Positions 35,101 through 46,157 of a stretch of DNA of 64,000 nt are shown here, in pieces. The DNA is taken from positions 23,852,756 to 23,916,755 of the forward strand of contig CP141147.1 of assembly GCA_035235625.1 (NCBI GenBank). Reading direction: 5' to 3'. A model generated the notes under the pieces. It worked only from the letters and a program-made list of their open reading frames with translations. It did no database searches and was not told where the DNA came from. Position 1 is the first letter of the stretch. Each line of letters starts with the position of its first letter. Origin of the DNA: Saururus chinensis (Eukaryota > Streptophyta > Magnoliopsida > Piperales > Saururaceae). A program made the position numbers and the translations under genes.

Positions 35101-35520
35101 GAACATGATCCTCTATATGAGGAAAGGTCGAAGAGAGCTTGGGAGTAGACATGGAGGCTCCTAGTTTTGCATGTCTCTTCGTTTATCTTATTTTGATGTT
35201 AGAACCTTGTGGATGATCCTCGTCTTAGATTTGTGAGATACTCTGTTTTAGTTTCTTTGAAACTTGTTTTGGAGCCAAGTGTGTGGCCATGAATTATTAG
35301 TATGTGGGTTTGAGATTATGGTTTAATTAGAGTTTAACTCTTTGGTTCTACCTTTTTACTCTTGCTCAAAGTTTTGCGTAGACTCCGTAAATTAGATTGC
35401 CCATAGTTGGGGCGCAAGTCTTCCTCTATTTTCTCTCAATCATTTCAATCTGTCGCCCCCGTGCATTGGTTCAGTCCTTGGACGGGTTCGGCTCGGATCG
35501 GGCAGTGCCTGGGCGTGACA
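32102..35520 (+). mobile_element. Solo LTR of a Ty3/Gypsy-like element (3419 bp)
   Basis: Begins TGTAAGGACTC and ends GGGCGTGACA, with a perfect 5-bp target duplication CTATC at 32097-32101 and 35521-35525. Copy B has the intact empty site at 45410-45414. No gag or pol is present and no internal LTR boundary was seen, so this is most simply a solo LTR left by recombination; a very large LTR is compatible with the Tekay/Del type. The orientation is tentative: GC-rich, transcript-like sequence and a TATAAAAGG (32529-32537) suggest plus. Holds a 57-bp tandem repeat at 34637-34935. Confidence 0.82.
34637..34935. repeat. 57-bp tandem repeat, five to six units
   Basis: Units start with TGTGATATGAAT at 34637, 34694, 34751, 34808 and 34865, and a partial unit at about 34922. 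The period is exactly 57 bp each time. As 57 is a multiple of three, a minus-strand frame (34632-35084) reads as a 19-residue repeat (HSYHINLHNSV...); this is a side effect of the period, not evidence of a protein. Confidence 0.93.
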
Positions 35521-35525
35521 CTATC

Positions 35526-36253
35526 TATCATTGCTCCCTGCTCTCTTTGTTCTCTCTGCCTCCTTCCTATCACGACTAAAGCTAGCCCAAATGCTCTGCC
35601 AAAAGCTCATCAAGAAGTTTGTCCAATAGCGAAAAAGAATTTGAAGGTTGCCTAGGAGTTTGAAGTTAGACCATTCAACAAGGCAGGTACACATTGTGGA
35701 ATTGCGCTATACTATTGAATTCAAAGATAATCTGCTTACAGTAGCATGATAGGATAGGGTCACAAAATGTTGGGCTAGGAAGTAGTTGCGGCGTCGTTGC
35801 AAAGTAGTTGCACTATAAGATCATCAAAATTGGGATGACAAATAAATGTTATCATAACAATAGTCTCTAGCATTGCAAGTACATTGCATCACAAATCACT
35901 TAAGAATATAGGGGATGTTGTGTGGAAATTAGTTGTGACGTAGTAGCAATGTCGTTGTGATGTAAGATCATTGCAATAGGGATGGCTAAAAACTGTCATT
36001 GCAAGTGGTTCACATTGCCTTCGAAACAATAGTGTTTTGCATTTCAAGCTTATCGCAATATAATACGGTGCATCACAAATTCCCTTGGCAATATAGGAGA
36101 TGTCAGAGAATGCAATGCAAGTTAGTTTACAAGTTGAACCCGATTCAAATTTGTGTTATATGAGTAAGTAACATTATTGTACCTATGTGCAGAGTCCACT
36201 ATCAAAGGTAAGACTACTGATGTGCTATAGGGGGACTACTATAGCAACCCAAT
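35526..36253. other. Repeat-rich spacer before the MULE, copy A
   Basis: Homologous to 45415-46157. Contains several imperfect copies of short motifs such as ATCGCAAG, GCATCACAAAT and GTTGCGACGT, possibly the subterminal region of the MULE or another DNA transposon. No coding sequence. Confidence 0.45.
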
Positions 36254-36505
36254 TTGCAAATAAAAGATAGTAAAGGTGTTAATCATTTACATTATGTCAA
36301 AAAAGAGGACAATATTAGTTTATTTGTGCAACGAATAGTGGAATTTTTTAAATTTTTCTATGAGGATGTCAATTTGAAATACATATACCTTGACTTAGAT
36401 GAAGAGGTTGTTGTGGCTAATGATATGAGGTTAATGGAGCTGATCGATGTGTTTAGCAGCACTAGAGAATGTTGCAAGCTGTTGGTGACAGAGGAACCAT
36501 GGTAG
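36254..36505 (+). pseudogene. MULE transposase N-terminal frame, copy A
   Basis: An 83-aa frame (MQIKDSKGVNHLHYVKKEDN...) homologous to 46158-46427 in copy B. In copy B it is followed by clear MULE transposase sequence, so this is most likely the N-terminal part of a Mutator-like transposase. The LTR at 36537-40944 cuts it off; the continuation lies at 40945-41165, with stops, and ends at the duplication junction. Not functional. Confidence 0.6.
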
Positions 36506-38432
36506 ACAACATTGCTAAAATAAGCTAGTGCGTGTGTGTAATGTCCCTGATTTTTTTACGATTTTATATGATTTTTCTGCTATTTTTTTGGCCATTTACG
36601 GAGGGAAAATGTGACACCTTGGTATATTTATGATTGTGTATTTACCCCGTATTTATATCCATAGAGTCGGGTGGGGGGCTTAGTCGCAAGCCACGAGTCT
36701 CGTTGCACGCTTTTGGCGCGAGTTTTGGACATATAACGCATAAACAGGAGGTTAACACGTAATGGAGATATAAGTGGAAAAAATAAAAAAAGATTATATA
36801 AGTTTTGGACCAAGAATTCCAGAACATATGACGCCCGGAAAAAAAAATTTACGTCCAATAGTTTTGTGATAAACCCGAGCCCATTTCCGGTTGCTCTGTT
36901 CTCCCTCCTCCATTGTCGGATTATGCCGGTTCTTGCCATGATCCTCTTTGCCTCACCGCCACGAGTCTGTAGGTACTAGCTATGACCGCTGCCATGGCTC
37001 TTTGCTCCTCCATGAGGTACCGAACTTTTCTTCGGTTTTTTTCTCCTTCAAATCTCATTTTTGAGCCGTAGGGGTGCGATTTTGATGTCGTTTGTGACCA
37101 CCCTCAACTAGACTTATGTTTGGTTTGCCGCTACGAACCATAAGCACTGGCTAGAGCCGCCGCCATGCTTTCTTTGCTCTGTTGTGAGCTACTGGTACTT
37201 TGTTCGGGTTTTTGTTCTTGTTTTATCTAACTATCCGGAGTATTTTTGAGTCGCTGAAGGTTGTTTGCCATCACATGCCGCCTCCCTCCACCGGACTTAG
37301 TCCCATGCGGCCACCAAGACCCCAGAGGCACTGGCCAGAGCTGCTGCTACCACCCCTAGGCTTCCCTATGTGTTAGCCGATCTTTTCATCGATGTTTTGT
37401 CTTTGTGCGTTTTGCCAAACAATAGTTCCATTGTCTCCGTGGGTCATTTTTGGTTGGCTTTTGCTTGGCCCACCTAGGGATAATGAGGGCAAGCCCCATC
37501 TAGCCCGATTTTATCTCGATGGCCTTTATCGGCATTGGCCGCCATGCTCCTACCCCTCTGCCCTTTACCATGCTAGATGCATAATTGCCTGCACTAAATG
37601 TGTTAGTTGTGGGTGGTGATCGGCGACATTGCCGCTTCAATTGGCCACCAACTCCTAGCCATAGCTCAATGCCCTTTTGTGGGCCTTGGGCCGTCTTACC
37701 CATCTCCCCCTAGAGTGGTCTTTTTTGGCCGCGTGTGCATGTTGCCACTCATGTGTTTTTGGGTTTAGGCACTGTATTTGTGCCGCCTGACCGTCGGTTG
37801 GCTCTGCCACCGAATGGAGTTGACATTTGAGTCCTCCACCTCTCCTTTGTCCTCGAGTGTCGCCCCACACCCTCCACCCTATTGGGGCTCTCAATGACGC
37901 TAAATTGACGTTGTTGTATGCTATCCGCGGCCGATTTTGACGTCTTGCGGTCGGCCGAGTACTTCTCAACCGCCAGCCAACCTTCAGTGAGTACACCCTC
38001 GACATTTGGCCACACCGCCACTTATGTTGGCTTGACCTTTCTCCCGGCTACCCTAGTGTGCTACCGTTGGTTGCAGATTTTGCTGCATTGACTTTTGACA
38101 CCCGGTTTGGCCATGATTATTTTCGGCACTTCCTAAAATCCTCGGCATAGCAGTTCTCTCAACTTGGCAATGCTTTTGGCCGCCAACTCTGCCACCGATA
38201 CCACCACCGTTGTATGCTCGCCATCAAACATCATGGTTACCAGGTAGGGGAGCTTTGAACTTGTAATTTCATGATAGCATGCTTTAAATGAGTAGCAGCA
38301 TGCTAGGATTGTATGATTCGATGCTTTGGATGCTAAATCATGATCCGTTTCCATGATTTAAGAGGATATATTATGCCATATTGAAATGCATATGACATGC
38401 ATGTGGGCTGTATGTATGTTTGAAGTATGTTA

Positions 38433-38605
38433 GTAAGCTTCGTATGTGGATTGAGTATGTGCTAGTGATGGCTAGCGTGTTTGTTGGTAAGATTTGTATG
38501 TTGATTGAGTATGTGCTAGTGATGGCTAGCGTGCTTGTTGGTAAGCATCGTATGTGTATGTATGTGCTAGTGATGACTAGTGAGCATGTTTGTAAGCTAC
38601 GTATG
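38433..38605. repeat. 54-bp tandem repeat, three to four units
   Basis: Units starting GTAAG at 38433, 38487, 38541 and 38592 contain GAGTATGTGCTAGTGATGGC. The frames on both strands here (38420-38680 and 38371-38646) are produced by the repeat. Confidence 0.88.
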
Positions 38606-39364
38606 TATGAAAGTATGTGTATGTTATATGTATGTGTGATGGACATATGTATATATGATAGTTATTTGCCTATGCTATAGATATGTGTATGTGCATGTGG
38701 GCAGAGGTATGGGTGATGGACGGTAAGAAGTGATACTGTTTAGTATGGATTTGGATATGGATTTGTGGTGGATGCGTAAGCGTATGACAGAAGGCAAAGG
38801 ATATAAGATTGATAGGCGAGGATTAGAATGGATCGGTTTGGGTTAGATCGTATGTTGGGGGATTATCAGACAGTAAGAGTGTGCATAATTGTACAAGCAT
38901 AACGTACAAATTATGAAGTTAAAAGTAAGTAAATAAGTGAGGTTTCAAGTAAGAGGGTGATAACTGGGTTTGGCTCTAAGGAGCTTAGTTTGATTACATT
39001 TGTGTAAGATGTTTTGGCCATAAGGTGGATGGAAGAGTATGTAAGACCAAAAGGATTTGAGTATAGTGAGTTATGTTGTGAGATAGATGGGTTAAGTGAA
39101 GTTTGCTACCCTAATAAACTAGGGTTTCAGATCAGGCTCAGCTTCGGTTTGATCAGTGGAGCACAGTATGTTTGAGAGTTTTGATGGCATAATTGTACCA
39201 CATAATATACTTAATTCAAACTTGAATTATAAGAAAACTAATGATATCACTGTGAATTTGAGACCTGAGGGTTTAACAGATTAAGTTCCGTGTTTGAGCT
39301 AGCTGATAATGAGTTGGCTAAGCATTTCTCATGTCTTGCAATGGTGTTTATCATGCGGGATGTT

Positions 39365-39560
39365 TGTCTGTGTGCTATATAGAGCACCGGACGTCTAATT
39401 CTCTGTTGAGAGTGATGTATGTTTTCGACTTTGTCTATGTGTTGTATGAAGCCCAAACATCTAATGCTCTATTGAGAGCGATGTATATTTTCGATTTGGT
39501 CCGTGTGCTGTATTAAGCCCAAATGTTTGATGCTCTATTGAGAGGGTTGTATGATTTCTG
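39365..39560. repeat. About 70-bp tandem repeat, three units
   Basis: Units contain CTCT(A/G)TTGAGAG followed by GTATGTTTTCGA-like sequence, at about 39400, 39470 and 39532. Adjacent (39560-39720) are shorter repeats around CAAGAGTGGCACT and AAGGTGGGCA. Confidence 0.7.
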
Positions 39561-41182
39561 CCCAAGAATGACATTGTATAATTCCGCCCAAGAGTGGCAC
39601 TGTATGTTTCTACCTAAGTGGCACTATATGATTTTTGCCCAAGAGTGGCACTGGCACTATAAAACCCATTAAGGTGGGCAATTCTATAGCACTATAAGAC
39701 TCATTATGGTGGGCAACTGTATTACCCCTTATGTGTGGGTGTTTATGTTTGCGCGCTCAGGTAAGTAGTATCATGGACCTGCTCTTACCTATTTGATTTT
39801 GTGCCCCATGAGCATTGGTGTGTCTTACTTTCGGAAAAGTCAATGGCATCTAGTCACTCCCCGAAGGTTAAGGTAATGTCCCAGTAGTATTCTTTTCCAT
39901 TTCGACGCTGGAGTTTATTAGTTGCAATGAGCTTCAGTGGTTGATAGTATGTGTACGACTATGCAGGTTGGTATGTATGATTATGAGCACGATTGTATGA
40001 GTATGTGTATTTCTAAGTAAGCATATGAGTATGAGCATGATTGTAAGAGTATGAGTATGAGTAAGACTGTAAGAGTATGATTCTAAGTAAAATTGTATGA
40101 GTAAGGTCGTACAAGTATGTGCCAGCTATATGAGTAAGTATATGATTGTACGAGTAAGGTGTACAGGTATGTGTAAGTTGTTTAAGTAAGTGTACGATGG
40201 TACAAGTAAGTTTGTAAGACCCTGAATAAGGGTGTTTGTGTAAGTTTGATTCGATGGTATGATTTTGGCATGATGATGTGCGTGATTGTATGCATATGAG
40301 CATGATTATGATATGCCTGTTTGCTTCATGTTTGAGTTGAATGAACGCATCTATGTTTGGATTTATTGAGTTCACTGTTTAGAACTCCCTTCTGGGTATT
40401 TTCCTACTGCGTATGAAAATACTCATTACCCTATTTTTAGCCTCATTGTTCAGGAGGCTTTTACAAGTTTGTGATGGAGAGCTGTTGGAGGTGGATGCTC
40501 GTTTTGGTGATGGTTTGATTCCCTTTGACTCAGGTATATCCTCGACTCACTGCGAGTATTATTTGTGTAACGATATCTTGTATTGGGTGAGACAAGAATT
40601 AAGATGTTTATATAATCTAGACTTTCGTTTGGATTAGACTATGGATTGTTATAGGACTTGCACTCAAGGATGCCTAGGAGAGATTTTTATTTAAAGTCTA
40701 TGATTGTAGCAATTTATTCATGCGTTTATTTTTTTGAGTAGTGCCTGTAGATGTTTGGTTTGGCCGTATGATGTTTAATCGAATGAGTAACAATTTAGAT
40801 GAAAAAAATTTATGTGTTATGTTTTAAATTATAAAATTATTTTCATAGGTTTCGTATTTGTCATTTTTCCCAATTTATAGGAGTTATATTACAAACATTT
40901 TCGCGAATTTTAAGGAAAATGTATGAAAAATGTCGGGTGTTACAGTATGACAAAGCCTTAGAGATGAAGGATAGGTCCAAAGGTGAAAGCAGTTAAGCAA
41001 CGATACTTTATCTAGTATTTGGGAGAACTATTTCATAGGAGTTGGGCAACAGTTTAAGCATCAGTATGAAGTAAGGAATGCATTAAAATAATTTCTTATT
41101 GCTCACAACTTCAAGTATAAATTGAAGAGGAATGGAAAATGAACAGTGACTGCAATTTGTGGGAGCCCTGCTTGTGATAGTG

Positions 41183-41600
41183 GAATTGGCTTCCCCTATT
41201 ACATCGGGTGCAGTTGGCAATGCTCTAGTGGAACAATATGATTATATTATGGAAGGAACTTAACCTTCTTAATATGAAGACTCCATTTCCTCTGACAAGT
41301 TTACTCTAGTGCCCTCCTTGAAGGCACGATGTAAGGAAAAAAGGAAATCTTCAAATTTGACTCAACCTAATAGGAGTTTGTGTTCTAACCTCAACCGAGA
41401 TAATAATTCCATCTCTCATTAATAGTTCAAGTTTCTTGGAACACTCATGTGCACTAGATAATCAAAATAATGTAGCCTCCATTAGGAAACTTATCTATGA
41501 CATGAATGTTAGAATTCTTAGTTTAAATGAAACTAGAGTTCATAGCTCTAATTCTTTAAGATTGTGATCCCTTGTTATTAGATCTTTGTCTCTTTTTTTA
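41183..41600 (+). pseudogene. LINE ORF2 endonuclease remains, copy B
   Basis: Same sequence as 26705-27110, with extra stops but with about 35 bp that copy A has lost (around 41329-41365). The ETRVHS segment near 41530 is conserved. Confidence 0.5.
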
Positions 41601-42501
41601 CGTTCAGGGATATTTACTCATAAAAATTAGGTATGTTCAGAACTAAAATGAACACAATTATAAGAACCACATTGTATTTGATAAGTGACTGTGTAAATTC
41701 TATTGTCTTAATTTATACATATACTTTAAGAAATGTTCACTAATTACTTAGTGGACCCGATAGTTTTCATAAGAGAAGGTTCAAAGCTAAAACTTATCTT
41801 CCTCCCATATGGAAACTTTTAATATTTTATTACTAGTTTTTACTTGCATTATATTGTATAGTTATCTAGCTAATTCTCATTCATGTGAGCGATTGTTGGA
41901 AGTGGGTTGTTATGAGCTAAGCCCAACTTATGAGAAGCCCATTTTAATGGGGTTGCTACATTTTGAGAGCCTAAACCACTTTCATTTGAATGAGAATCCT
42001 ACATGTAAGTTGATTGAAGGGATAATAAATAGTCCTACATCGCTTGGAAGATAAAACTTGAGTGGATATATAAGGCCTAGGTTTTGTCATATAAGATAGG
42101 TCATTGGGCCACCCCACTTTTATTCGGGGTAGAAATATTGGATTAATGAACCTATGTGGGTTAACCCACACACGCACCCTGTCGCCACTAGCTGGTTAGC
42201 TTGTCTTTGTTTAGTACGCATAAGCAGTTGGCCAGTTTGGGTTGGGTTGGTTTAATAATAAATATATTTTTGGGACTAATTCTTTTGGTTTATTCTAAGC
42301 CAGTATGGTTCAGTTTTATCTTAACAACTTGTGCCCTTAATGGGCTAACATGTTCATTTAGATGGGTTACGTTCTAAAAAATAGTTGAAAATTTTTTTGG
42401 CTTAATCCTTTACTGTATTATAATTGCATCTATATGGGAGTAATTACACAATTGTGGCTCACTACATATGCAGTTTAGAGTGCTTCTACTACGTGTAGAA
42501 G
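41601..42501. other. Duplicated noncoding spacer, copy B
   Basis: Counterpart of 27111-27864 and 29412-29570 without the hAT element: the site near 42362-42390 (GATGGGTTACGTTCTAAAA) is the empty target. No gene supported. Confidence 0.55.
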
Positions 42502-42509
42502 ATCAAATT

Positions 42510-42921
42510 TAGGGTTGCATCTCGGTTTTGTTCTTGCAGTTCCTGCAGGAATCGAACCGAACTGAAATTCAAAACCAAAATCTAAAAACCGAACCAAACC
42601 AACATAGGAACCGAAACCGAATAAAAACCGAATATTTTAATTAAAATATTTTAATAAATCAAAATCAGGTAGATATAATACAAAATTACACATTTTTATA
42701 TAAAAAATTGATTTTTTTGCTTAAAACCAAACCAAACCGAAATTACTTTAATTAAATTGATTCGGTTTCGGTTTGGTTCCGGTTTCGGTTTTTTTCCCTT
42801 AAAACCGAACCGAACCAAAATTTATTTGGTTTTTTTATAAGAACCAAACCGAACCGAACTGCTAAATTTTGGTTCAGTTTCACCCAATTTGGTTCAGTTC
42901 CAGTTTTTTGGTGCAGCCCTA
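42510..42921. mobile_element. hAT MITE (412 bp)
   Basis: The left end TAGGGTTGCATC and right end (reverse complement TAGGGCTGCACC) form terminal inverted repeats. A perfect 8-bp duplication ATCAAATT lies at 42502-42509 and 42922-42929; copy A shows a single ATCAAATT at 29567-29574. The interior is dense in AACCGAACC and its complement GGTTCGGTT, so the whole element can fold into a long hairpin. No coding capacity. Confidence 0.92.
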
Positions 42922-42929
42922 ATCAAATT

Positions 42930-43662
42930 ATCCTCGGAGGCAAACGTCCACGTGATCCTAAGTACCATAAGGAGACATAATTATGTCTTAAGGATAGAGT
43001 ATTTAATGCTCAATTTGATCTTCACCTTCTATAAGTGTTTTCCCATCACAATTGTATAAGGTATGGAAATAACAACATAGTTGTAAGAAAAATGATTTTA
43101 AGACCGCCCACCTTGACTACAATTCATTACCGGTTCACAACATAGTTGTGAGGCTAATAAGCCCATATTGTAAATAGAAGCTGGCATTGTTATAGAAAGT
43201 GCAACCAATATGTGCAATGTGGTGAAGTCTGTCCGGAAAAAAGTATCGTAGCTCATTGCCTTTCATCATAATATCAGATTGGCTGCAAATTTAGGCTTAA
43301 AGTTTAGACTGTGTCCTTGTACAATTTGAAGGTAGTGATAGAGATATTAGTTAATAACAGTCAGGTCTCATTGCTTGTAACCTTAAAATTAGTAATACAG
43401 TAAGAAGGGAATCAGCTTCCATGGCGATTAAACACAGAAAAATATCAAATCCACATCCATCACCACGATGACCCAGACAATTCACAACCAGCATGACAAA
43501 GCCTAGAGAAAACACTTCTTATTTGTTGGTTTAAGCTGCTGATCAAGGCATATTTCACCTCCCTTACACTAAACAAAACCATGAAATCCTAACACAGCTA
43601 AAAAGCACACTTAACCATCAGGCCACATGGCCCTAGCTCCACAGTATCCATCCTCATACGCT
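42930..43662. other. Spacer 3' of gene 4
   Basis: Counterpart of 29575-30412. No coding frame supported; probably includes the 3' UTR of gene 4. Confidence 0.5.
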
Positions 43663-44286
43663 TCAAATCACTGCGCAATTACCACAAAGGCCTTTCCACT
43701 CTACGCGGTCGGCGACGTCCTCATCATCGTTATTTTCATCGTTGTCGCCATTGCCGCCATCCGTCTCGTCCTCCTCCGGGATGGCAGGCGGGATATCGAG
43801 CTGAGGAGCAACACGGAGACGCCGTTGGGGGAACATAGGCAGGGGCGGCATCGGATTGTTTTCGTCCGCATACCCATCAAGACGGAAAATGAATGCAGTC
43901 TTCCAGTTTTTTTGTTTATAGCCCCAGATGCTAAATACAGCATTTATCTCCATCTTGGACTGGAGCATCAGGAGCTCCCACGCAGTTTTCATCATGCAGT
44001 CACCGTTCTCAAGTCTTTTTATGGTAATTTCAAAGGAGTGCAAGAATGGCCCATTAGCGTCGCATGCCACCTCGTCGCCGTTGGTGTACCGCATCTTAGT
44101 GTTAAAGAATAGCCTGGCTTCAAGGCGCTTCTTGGCGCTCCCTTGGAGGGTGATGTACTTTTCTCGTAGCAGCGTTCCGAGAACCGGCATTGTGACGTGG
44201 AACTGGTGGATGAAAAGGGCGCGTGTGCCCTGAATGTATTTGTCTTGCCGCTGTCTGTCTATCTCAAATGGATCTGGATCTCCCAT
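43663..44286 (-). CDS. CaaX-box family protein, gene 4 (207 aa)
   Basis: Intact intronless frame, the tandem-duplicate partner of gene 3. It differs by about 32 substitutions and a 4-residue insertion in the acidic linker, yet no frame is broken. The core SIWGY and FIFRLDGYADEN are unchanged, and the tail VEWKGLCGNCAVI keeps the CAVI box and the extra Cys. The changes concentrate in three patches (N-terminal third, the YKQKNWKT loop, the acidic linker), which suggests constraint on the rest. Upstream TATATATA at 44362-44369. Function unknown; lipid-anchored membrane association is inferred from the tail only. Confidence 0.82.
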   Translation of the reverse strand: MGDPDPFEIDRQRQDKYIQGTRALFIHQFHVTMPVLGTLLREKYITLQGSAKKRLEARLFFNTKMRYTNGDEVACDANGPFLHSFEITIKRLENGDCMMKTAWELLMLQSKMEINAVFSIWGYKQKNWKTAFIFRLDGYADENNPMPPLPMFPQRRLRVAPQLDIPPAIPEEDETDGGNGDNDENNDDEDVADRVEWKGLCGNCAVI

Positions 44287-44361
44287 TGGAGAAAGTAATC
44301 GAGAACACCACTTCCGGAGTAGAAATTAAATGGAGGAAATTTTTTTCATATGTTCGAGCTC

Positions 44362-44369
44362 TATATATA
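44362..44369 (-). promoter_or_regulatory. TATA box of gene 4
   Basis: TATATATA on the minus strand in the context GAATTATATATAGAGC, 76-83 bp upstream of the ATG. Position and flanks match the gene 3 TATA box. Confidence 0.6.
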
Positions 44370-46157
44370 ATTCATGTGTGGAAGGGGCAAGGTGAGAAAT
44401 GCGAAAATGGGTTGGGAAGGTATTCATGCCGTCGTTGCTGAGTGCTGTGAATTGTGTGATTTTATGTGGTTTGTTGGTAGAAGATGGCATGCAAGAGAGG
44501 CCGACACTTGAGATGGAAGGAAACTAAATATGAGCTATGTGTGTGTGAGAGAGAGGCCCTTCAAGCACCAAAGCTTTAGGGCGTGATCTTTATATTGTCA
44601 AGTGTAGTAGCCGTAACTCATGTAATTTTTAAAAGGCCACCGATAGGATGAAGAGAGGCAGACTCCTAGCTGTACTTTAATAAATAAGCGAAAGAGATGA
44701 AGGGGGGACATAAGACCGTAACCCTAAACTAAAACATCCAAACCAAAAATATACCAAAACAACCTACTCAAGCCCCCAAGATGCACATTTTAAATAAAGT
44801 ACTATTTTTAATATTTGGTTCGATTATTCTAAACACTAACTTTATCAATAATGGCCATGTTCTTGAGATTTTTTATACCTTTTGGAATGTAGAACATAAC
44901 TCATGTACGAAAAAAGGCTAGAAAAAGATATGACACTATTTAAACTAGCTGGAGACTTTTAATGAGCAAAATCCTATGATATAAATCAACATGAGAGAGG
45001 CTGACTAATCTAATCAATCTAGGCATCCCCGTCAGGATTGGGGGAAACAAAAAATATGATATATGAAATTTTTAAGGGAATATTGTGACTTTTTTCTTGC
45101 GACCATTAAATCTACAAGGAATCACAAAATGCACTTGAGAAAGGAAATTATAATAAAAACAGGTCAGTGCCTAAATTATAAATATTCTCAACCAGGGTAT
45201 GGGATAAAAGTTGTTCAAATGACGAGGTTGCCCTTCCGGCCCTCAACCTCAATCGTGTTGATCTTCCTCATCTCCAGTCACTTGTGCAAGTTAGATACAT
45301 CTTCTCCTTCACATATTCACATTCCTCTACTCCATCTTCAACTTTGTACTTGCAAAAGGGCTACATTCTCCCCTACGTAATCAGATAAATTAGCTTGTAT
45401 GCTATCTATCATTGCTCCCTTCTCTCTCTGTGCTCTCCGCCTCCTTCCTGTCACAGCTAAAGCTAGCCCAAATGCTCTAGCATAAGCTCACCCAGAAGCT
45501 TTGTCAAAAGCTCATCATAAAGTTTGCTGAATACCTGAAAATAATTTGAAGGTTTCTCAAGACTTTGAAGTTAGACCATCAAACAAGGCAGGTACATATT
45601 GAAGAATTGTGCTATACTATTGAATTCAAAGATAATCTGCCTGCAATAGCATGATAGGATAGGATTACAAAAGGTTGGGATAGGAAGTAGTTGCGACGTC
45701 ATTGCGAGGTAGTTGCGCTGCAAGATCATCCAAATTGGGATGGCCGGTAAATGTTATTATAACAATACTCTCTAGCATCGCAAGTACATTGCATCACAAA
45801 TCACTTAGCAATATAGGGGATGTTGGGTAGAAATTGGTTGCAATGTAGTAGCGATGTCATTGTGATGCAAGATCATCACAGTAGGGATGCCTAGTAACTA
45901 TCATCGCAAGTGGTTTGCACTTCCTTCGAAACAATAGTGTTTTGCATCGCAAGCCCTTTGCAATATAATATGATGCATCACACATTCCCTTGGCAATATA
46001 AGAGATGTCGGAGAATGTAATGCAAGTTAGTTTGCTATTTGAACTCTGAAATTTGGGTTACATGAGTAAAAGTAAGATTGTTGTACCTATGTGCAGAGTC
46101 CACCATCAATGATAAGACTACTGGCGTGCTATGGTGTGACTACTATAGCAACCCAAT
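44370..46157. other. Upstream region of gene 4 and MULE spacer
   Basis: Counterpart of 31117-32101 and 35521-36253, uninterrupted. CTATC at 45410-45414 is the empty target of the 3.4-kb LTR. The small frame at 45063-45380 is also found shifted in copy A and is not convincing. Repeated ATCGCAAG/GCATCACA motifs at 45660-46000. Confidence 0.5.

Larger units (their letters stand above)
36537..40944 (+). mobile_element. Second solo LTR or LTR-like insertion (4408 bp)
   Basis: Ends TGTAATGTCC...CGGGTGTTACA form the inverted TGTAA/TTACA termini of Tekay/Del-like LTRs. The flanks are GTGTG (36532-36536) and GTATG (40945-40949), a 5-bp target duplication with one change; copy B shows the uninterrupted GTATG at about 46438. 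No gag or pol was seen. Tandem repeats fill 38.4-40.2 kb. The frames in it (36628-36939, 37655-38005, 40013-40375 and others) match no family. Confidence 0.75.
26705..41165. repeat. Tandem duplication, copy A (5.08 kb without insertions)
   Basis: The interval from GAATTGGCTTCCCC at 26705 to about 41165 is homologous, in the same order and orientation, to 41183-46655. Removing three insertions with their target duplications (hAT 27873-29411; LTRs 32102-35520 and 36537-40944) leaves about 5077 bp, close to the about 5053 bp of copy B without its MITE. Content: LINE endonuclease remains, gene 3, a repeat-rich spacer and the start of a MULE transposase. Confidence 0.9.

Noticed and set aside
38371-38680. 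Opposing frames of 91 and 86 aa
   Set aside because: Caused by the 54-bp tandem repeat inside the LTR-like insertion.
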